Positions 59,763 to 64,000 of a stretch of DNA of 64,000 nucleotides are shown in pieces (the first letter of the stretch is position 1; every line of letters starts with the position of its first letter). The notes beneath the pieces were generated by a model. That model saw nothing but the letters and a program-made list of their open reading frames with translations, was not told where the DNA came from and made no database searches. This DNA is from Pegea sp. RAD2-039 (Eukaryota; Chordata; Thaliacea; Salpida; Salpidae): positions 744,001-808,000 of the forward strand of contig JAQGEQ010000058.1 in NCBI GenBank assembly GCA_034620365.1, read 5' to 3'. Made by a program: the position numbers and the translations under genes.

Positions 59763-61074
59763 TATTATTTATAAAAAGTTACAGAAATAATAGGACTAGC
59801 TGATAAAATAATAATAATAATGTAAGATAAAATATCAAAGTAATTAAAATATATAATTATCAAGATTTGATAAAAATAACTTTAAAAATTTCGTATAAAT
59901 AATTAGATATGTTTTCAATATGTTAATTAAGTGGATGGAATAAAAATAAAATATTTAAAAAGTAAAATATATTTTATCTTTATATAAGAAATTATTATGA
60001 TATAGAAAATAAGTTATTTTTAATATCTCAATACAAAAAACATAAATTCACATTGATTGACATAAATATAAAAATATAAATTTAAAAATGAACCATTTTA
60101 TTCTATAAAAATAACATAAATTAAAATTTATTTCATAAAAAAGTTCTTAAAGTGATGAAAACATGGTACAAATATAAGTAAAGATTAAGTAAAATATATA
60201 TAAAAAGTAGATTAGAAGATTTATTTATATAAAAATATCATAAAAATCTTTTTATTTAAATATAATTATATAAAACAACTATTATGCCTTGAGCAAGATA
60301 CATTTCTTTAAAAGATGCTAATATATAAATTTAAAGAATCAGGTTAAGCAATTAGTTTAATTTAAACTTTTCATTCTAAACATTAACATTAATTTAAATT
60401 TTTTAACAATTATCATCAGATAACTAATTGTGTTACTTATTCTTATAAGCTGATTCAATAAACACTACAAAAAATATTATAGTGAAATTAGTAAAAATAC
60501 ATAAAACGAATTATATGATAAAAATATCATCAATTATAATCTAAAAAATTAAAGCTGCTAACAAAATTCTGAATAAAATTAAACTACGCGACAATGCTGA
60601 ATAAAGATAAGAACAATGTGGGCTATACTTTCAGAAATGCACCACGGCCAAATTGTGACAATAAGTATGAAAAAAAAGTTAAATTTATAATAGTTAATAA
60701 TATATCATATTAAAAAATATTAATAGTGTCTGAATGTGTTTGAAAAATAAAAATATATATTTAGACTTCGAAATTTAAAAAGTTTGTCTTTTCAAGTTAT
60801 TCACAAAAAGTAAATAATAACTACATTATTTATTCTTCAAGTAAAAAATATTATAATACTAGGATAAAATGTATAAACTAGATATTTAATAGCAAAAAAG
60901 ATTAATAACGACAAAAGGCATTTCTAAATTATAAATTTACTCTTATGTAGATTGTACATCCTGAATGTAATGTACATTTTTCCGTTTTTAGAAAGAAGCA
61001 AGTACATTCTCAAATTCTTAACAAATAAGCTCAACATATATCTGTGGGGTAAATGTTAGACGGATAAGTTTTTT
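59763..61074. other. AT-rich intergenic, no gene recognised
   Basis: Over 1.3 kb of very AT-rich DNA upstream of GTF2H2, with no open frame worth noting and no recognisable repeats. Confidence 0.5.
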
Positions 61075-61910
61075 GTGAAATGAAAATCGCCCTCTAAGGC
61101 CAATAGAGCCAGTAAAGTAATAAACTGACTCAAGGTTTTGATTTAATCTTTTCGTAGAACCTTCTTGCTCCTGCGTACAAAGTTTCGTAACTGTACCAGT
61201 TCAGACTTGCAAAGCCAATCCGGTAAGCTGCGTCTCTAAGGTGTTCTTTGACTAAAGTCTAAAGAATCTTGAGCGAGGAGTTTCGTTTGTTGATGCACAC
61301 AACAAAGAACATAATGCTTGTGGTAACACCTTATCCCAATCTTTGTCTGGTAGATCTCTGGAATTCAATACATACCTCAATGCCGTCCAGACTATTTCAT
61401 CATAATTCTATATATGGCCATTACCTTGTGAGAGATGGAGAGTTGTCCTACTGCGTGAAATTCCTTTTAGTAATAGATAATCCTTCAGTTGTCAAGACAT
61501 GAAAGCCGATCCCCGATCTGAATGGATAACTAACTTAGAATCGAACTTAGAACACGGAAAACAAATCGGAAATCTAGAAAATTCGTCAACAATGCACAAT
61601 AGAAATACATTTCTAGTATCACTCGCAGCAAGGCCATTAAAATCCACTTTAATCTTTCCATCAGTCATGTAGCATTGGTCAGAGTATCATCGCTCACCTG
61701 GTAAAACTTTGGGCAAACTTCCGAACAGGCTTCGTATTCATTACAACTCCTTATATCAGCCAGTGAATGTGGGAGGTTTTTTGACCTCACATAATGCCAC
61801 ATTCTAGTGATACCCCTGCAACATAAAGTTTGGTGAAGCACCCTTAATACCGATTTTGTTGTCATGCTTAACTTGCAGCACAAAAATACAAACAAACTTT
61901 TGTAATACTC
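61075..61910 (-). pseudogene. LTR-retrotransposon (Gypsy-type) integrase remnant
   Basis: Minus-strand pieces in consistent order: a zinc-finger-like ITRMWHYVRSKNLPHS with later CSEVCPKFYQ (HHCC domain), KVDFNGLA (first catalytic Asp), VFLLCIVDEFSRFPICFPC, HSDRGSAFMS (second Asp), then W.ALRYVLNSRDLPDKDW, VLPQALCSLLCASTNETP and SRFFRL. This is the integrase core of a Gypsy-like family common in invertebrates. Stop codons and frameshifts interrupt it (for example after HSDRGSAFMS), and no LTRs, protease or reverse transcriptase are seen nearby. An inactive fragment. Confidence 0.82.
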
Positions 61911-63176
61911 ACTATGCGATTTTATTACCCTCTAATAGCTAAATCAATTTGCTCTCAGCGAAAAAAAGCATCGTGCAATCGCATAACTCATTAAAAATTA
62001 CGGTTAATTGCGTTAGGATAAAGTTATATTGCCAAAATAAGTTAGTATTATTATAACTGAAAACTTTAGTCTCACAAATACTTGTTCAAAATATTATTCT
62101 GCATAGCTATCTGAAGCAGCAAAAAATATATGTTTCTATAAAAAATAGTACTTGAAAAATCTATAATTTTAAATGTTTTATTCACCTCTAAACTGAAACA
62201 AAAAATATAATTTAACTTTTTGATTCTTTCTCATTATAAATCATTGCACTTTCTTCTTACATTTTAACTCACAAAAAAGTAACCAAAGACTTAATAAATC
62301 AGGGCCGTAGTTTTGCAATATTATATAATTTTGTTTTTGAAAAGTGATAATAATATTTAGTTTTTCTAACATGATCCTTTTAGAATATTTATTAAACATC
62401 TAATAAGCGTGAATTATTTTATTCTAATATCTTTACAACAAAATTAAAAAGCCATTTTTTCTTTATAAATTTGTTACTAAAACTAACAGATACAAAATGT
62501 TGGATGGCTAATCAACAGATATAGTTTTCTATCTTTTACTTCGATTGGTATTATATCAATCTGTTTTATTTATGTTCTTTTTCATAATGTATTTATTGTT
62601 TTAGATAAATCATTGATAACCTCAATGACTAACTGTATATGTTTATGTAAAGTTTTATGTTATAAAATCTTTTTTGGAAAAAGATAATCTTTTGAAAAAC
62701 TAGCGAAATATTCTTTAATAATTTATAACCGATTTTTCTAGTGAGTAGATAATACTTTTTTGTAAATGTCTTTTTATTGTTTATATAGCTTGTTTTAATT
62801 ATTATATGTAGAGCTGAGTTAAATGTTTTGATTGAGTATTATAATTTTGTTTGTTATCTAATATATATATTTTTTGACTATTTCTGAGTTTTTACTTATT
62901 ACTTATAGATTTTTATAACATCAAAAATTAAATAACTTTAGAAAATAATTACTTGCTGTAATTTTTGATGAATTTAGTTTCAATGAGATATCTTTTTATT
63001 AATTATTTACATGTAAGAGTTATAATTTGTGAAAAATTTAAATTAATTTAGTTGAAAGTTTATAGAATTTTATCTTTTTTACTAAATATTATTATAAATT
63101 TAAAATGTTTCATATATTTAAATTATATACTATTTGTTACAACATTTAAACTGGCTTTTATAAAATATTTTTCAAC
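61911..63176. other. AT-rich intergenic, no gene recognised
   Basis: No readable frame. This is the upstream region and presumed promoter of LSM8, possibly containing its first untranslated exon, which cannot be located from sequence alone. Confidence 0.5.
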
Positions 63177-63178
63177 AG
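63177..63178 (+). promoter_or_regulatory. splice acceptor in LSM8 5' leader
   Basis: ATATTTTTCAACAG ends 19 nt before the LSM8 ATG. It could be a 5'-UTR intron acceptor or a spliced-leader acceptor. Confidence 0.5.
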
Positions 63179-63197
63179 ATTATTACAATTGTTAGAA

Positions 63198-63488
63198 ATG
63201 GCATCTACATTAGACACTCTTGTAAATCAAGTTATCTCTGTAATTACATCTGATGGAAGAATAATTGTCGGATTACTGAAAGGTTTCGACCAAACTGTTA
63301 ATCTAATCCTGGAAGAAAGCCATGAACGTGTCTTCTCATCTGACCAAGGAGTTGAACAAGTATCCCTTGGTTTATACATCATTAGAGGTGATAATGTTGC
63401 TGTTGTTGGTGAAGTGGATGATGGAACAGACTCTGCATTAGATTTTGAAAATATGAGAGCTGCCCCCTTGAATCCAGTTGTGCATTGA
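63198..63488 (+). CDS. LSM8: U6 snRNA-associated Sm-like protein LSm8
   Basis: A single coding exon of 96 aa, the same length as human LSM8. I chose the ATG at 63198 (MASTLDTL); an upstream in-frame TTG at 63189 is not needed. LSm8 defines the nuclear LSm2-8 ring, which binds the 3' oligo(U) end of U6 snRNA in the spliceosome. Seen: Sm1 motif ISVITSDGRIIVGLLKGFDQ with NLILEESHERVFSS, and Sm2 motif LGLYIIRGDNVAVVGEVD, then the family-specific tail DSALDFENMRAAPLNPV. A poly(A) signal follows at 63655-63660 and VPS33B starts 249 nt after the stop, in the same direction. Confidence 0.97.
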   Translation: MASTLDTLVNQVISVITSDGRIIVGLLKGFDQTVNLILEESHERVFSSDQGVEQVSLGLYIIRGDNVAVVGEVDDGTDSALDFENMRAAPLNPVVH

Positions 63489-63654
63489 ATATTTCGATAT
63501 TCTCTTTTTGCTAAGAATTTGTTGTTTTGTTTAGACTTTTTACCATTTTATAGGATTTTGAGTGACATTGAACATTTTAAAACGTTTATGACTCTTTAAA
63601 GGGTGTTTAGCATTCTTTCAATTCAATTATTTGAAAATTCTTTAACTCATAGAT

Positions 63655-63660
63655 AATAAA
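63655..63660 (+). terminator. poly(A) signal of LSM8
   Basis: AATAAA 167 nt after the LSM8 stop and 55 nt before the next acceptor-like AG (63714-63715), the spacing typical between genes of a trans-spliced operon. Confidence 0.55.
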
Positions 63661-63713
63661 TTGTTGTTAGCTATTTATATGAATACAAATTTAGGTAATC
63701 TCTTATCACTTCC

Positions 63714-63715
63714 AG
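63714..63715 (+). promoter_or_regulatory. splice acceptor in VPS33B 5' leader
   Basis: CTCTTATCACTTCCAG ends 22 nt before the VPS33B ATG. No upstream exon fits in the short gap to LSM8, which favours either an upstream exon overlapping LSM8 or a trans-spliced leader. Confidence 0.45.
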
Positions 63716-63737
63716 AGTTACATTTAAAATAAGCATT

Positions 63738-64000
63738 ATGAGTTTAAATTTAGAGACTTTTAAAGAAGTTGCTCAAGAGCAATTAGCTGTTTTATTGGGA
63801 AGACATTTCAGTGGAAAAAAAGATCTAATGATTGATCCTCCTTTGATGTCCCTTCTAGATAGATTAACTGGGGTAAAGTTCCTCCGTGATAATGATGTTG
63901 GGAGCATTTTTCTTCTTGATCAAAAAGAAAATTTAGGAGGTTGTAACAAAAGAATCTTTCTTGTTAGACCTGATGTTCAAGTGATGAAGAGTATTTCTGC
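63738..64000 (+). CDS. VPS33B: vacuolar sorting Sec1/Munc18 protein VPS33B, N-terminal part
   Basis: Open from the ATG at 63738 to the right edge (87 codons and two bases). The segments FKEVAQEQLAVLL, GKKDLMIDPPLMSLLDRLTG, VKFLRDNDVGSIFLLD and RIFLVRPDVQVMKSIS match the start of the Vps33 family. GKKDL-[IF]-x-x-x-LMS-x-LDR is closer to VPS33B than to VPS33A. VPS33B with VIPAS39 forms the CHEVI complex in late endosome and secretory-granule traffic; VPS33A is the HOPS/CORVET counterpart. Only about one seventh of the roughly 600-residue protein is in the window. It may be co-transcribed with LSM8. Confidence 0.88.
   Translation, partial: MSLNLETFKEVAQEQLAVLLGRHFSGKKDLMIDPPLMSLLDRLTGVKFLRDNDVGSIFLLDQKENLGGCNKRIFLVRPDVQVMKSIS

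Overview
This is nuclear DNA from an AT-rich invertebrate animal. Genes have GT-AG introns (mostly 50-600 bp), the proteins are typical metazoan ones (major vault protein, NOSIP, EDRF1, TFIIH p44), and non-LTR retrotransposons and tRNA-derived SINEs lie between them. The phylum cannot be fixed from the window. A recurring splice-acceptor-like AG 7-26 nt before start codons suggests a lineage with spliced-leader trans-splicing (some cnidarians, flatworms, rotifers), but that is inference.

Layout. 1-439 (-): partial EDRF1-like gene leaving the left edge. 5465-7624 (+): NOSIP, five exons, with a SINE in intron 2. 9904-10681 (+): PPCDC, two exons. 12771-14451 (-): a lipid phosphate phosphatase built from seven small exons. 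14.5-23 kb and 24.9-28.6 kb: long AT-rich stretches where I recognise no gene. 23.0-36.2 kb: a repeat-rich block. It holds five LINE pieces of one family (including a long copy with ORF1, endonuclease and reverse transcriptase remains), a tRNA-derived SINE nested in that copy, a scrambled DNA topoisomerase II pseudogene, and the first copy of a second tRNA-headed repeat; the second copy lies at 37.65-38.03 kb.

38.1-50.9 kb: two complete head-to-head major vault protein genes forming a large inverted duplication (arms of about 5 kb, spacer about 2.8 kb). Most of the arms, introns included, look almost identical, but two patches are clearly diverged, and each copy has its own first exon. 53.2-55.1 kb (+): a seven-exon gene for an unrecognised secreted protein. 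55.3-57.0 kb: a decayed LINE of a second family. 57.55-58.28 kb (-): RSL24D1 (RLP24). 58.58-59.76 kb (-): intronless GTF2H2. 61.1-61.9 kb (-): remnant of a Gypsy-type integrase. 63.2-64 kb (+): LSM8 followed closely by the start of VPS33B, a possible operon pair.

Most genes are unrelated housekeeping functions: CoA synthesis, lipid signalling, ribosome biogenesis, transcription and repair, splicing, vesicle tethering. The most interesting signals are the MVP palindrome with its mosaic divergence and unlike first exons, the shared 3' tail of a LINE and a SINE family, the acceptor pattern before start codons, and the topoisomerase II pseudogene.
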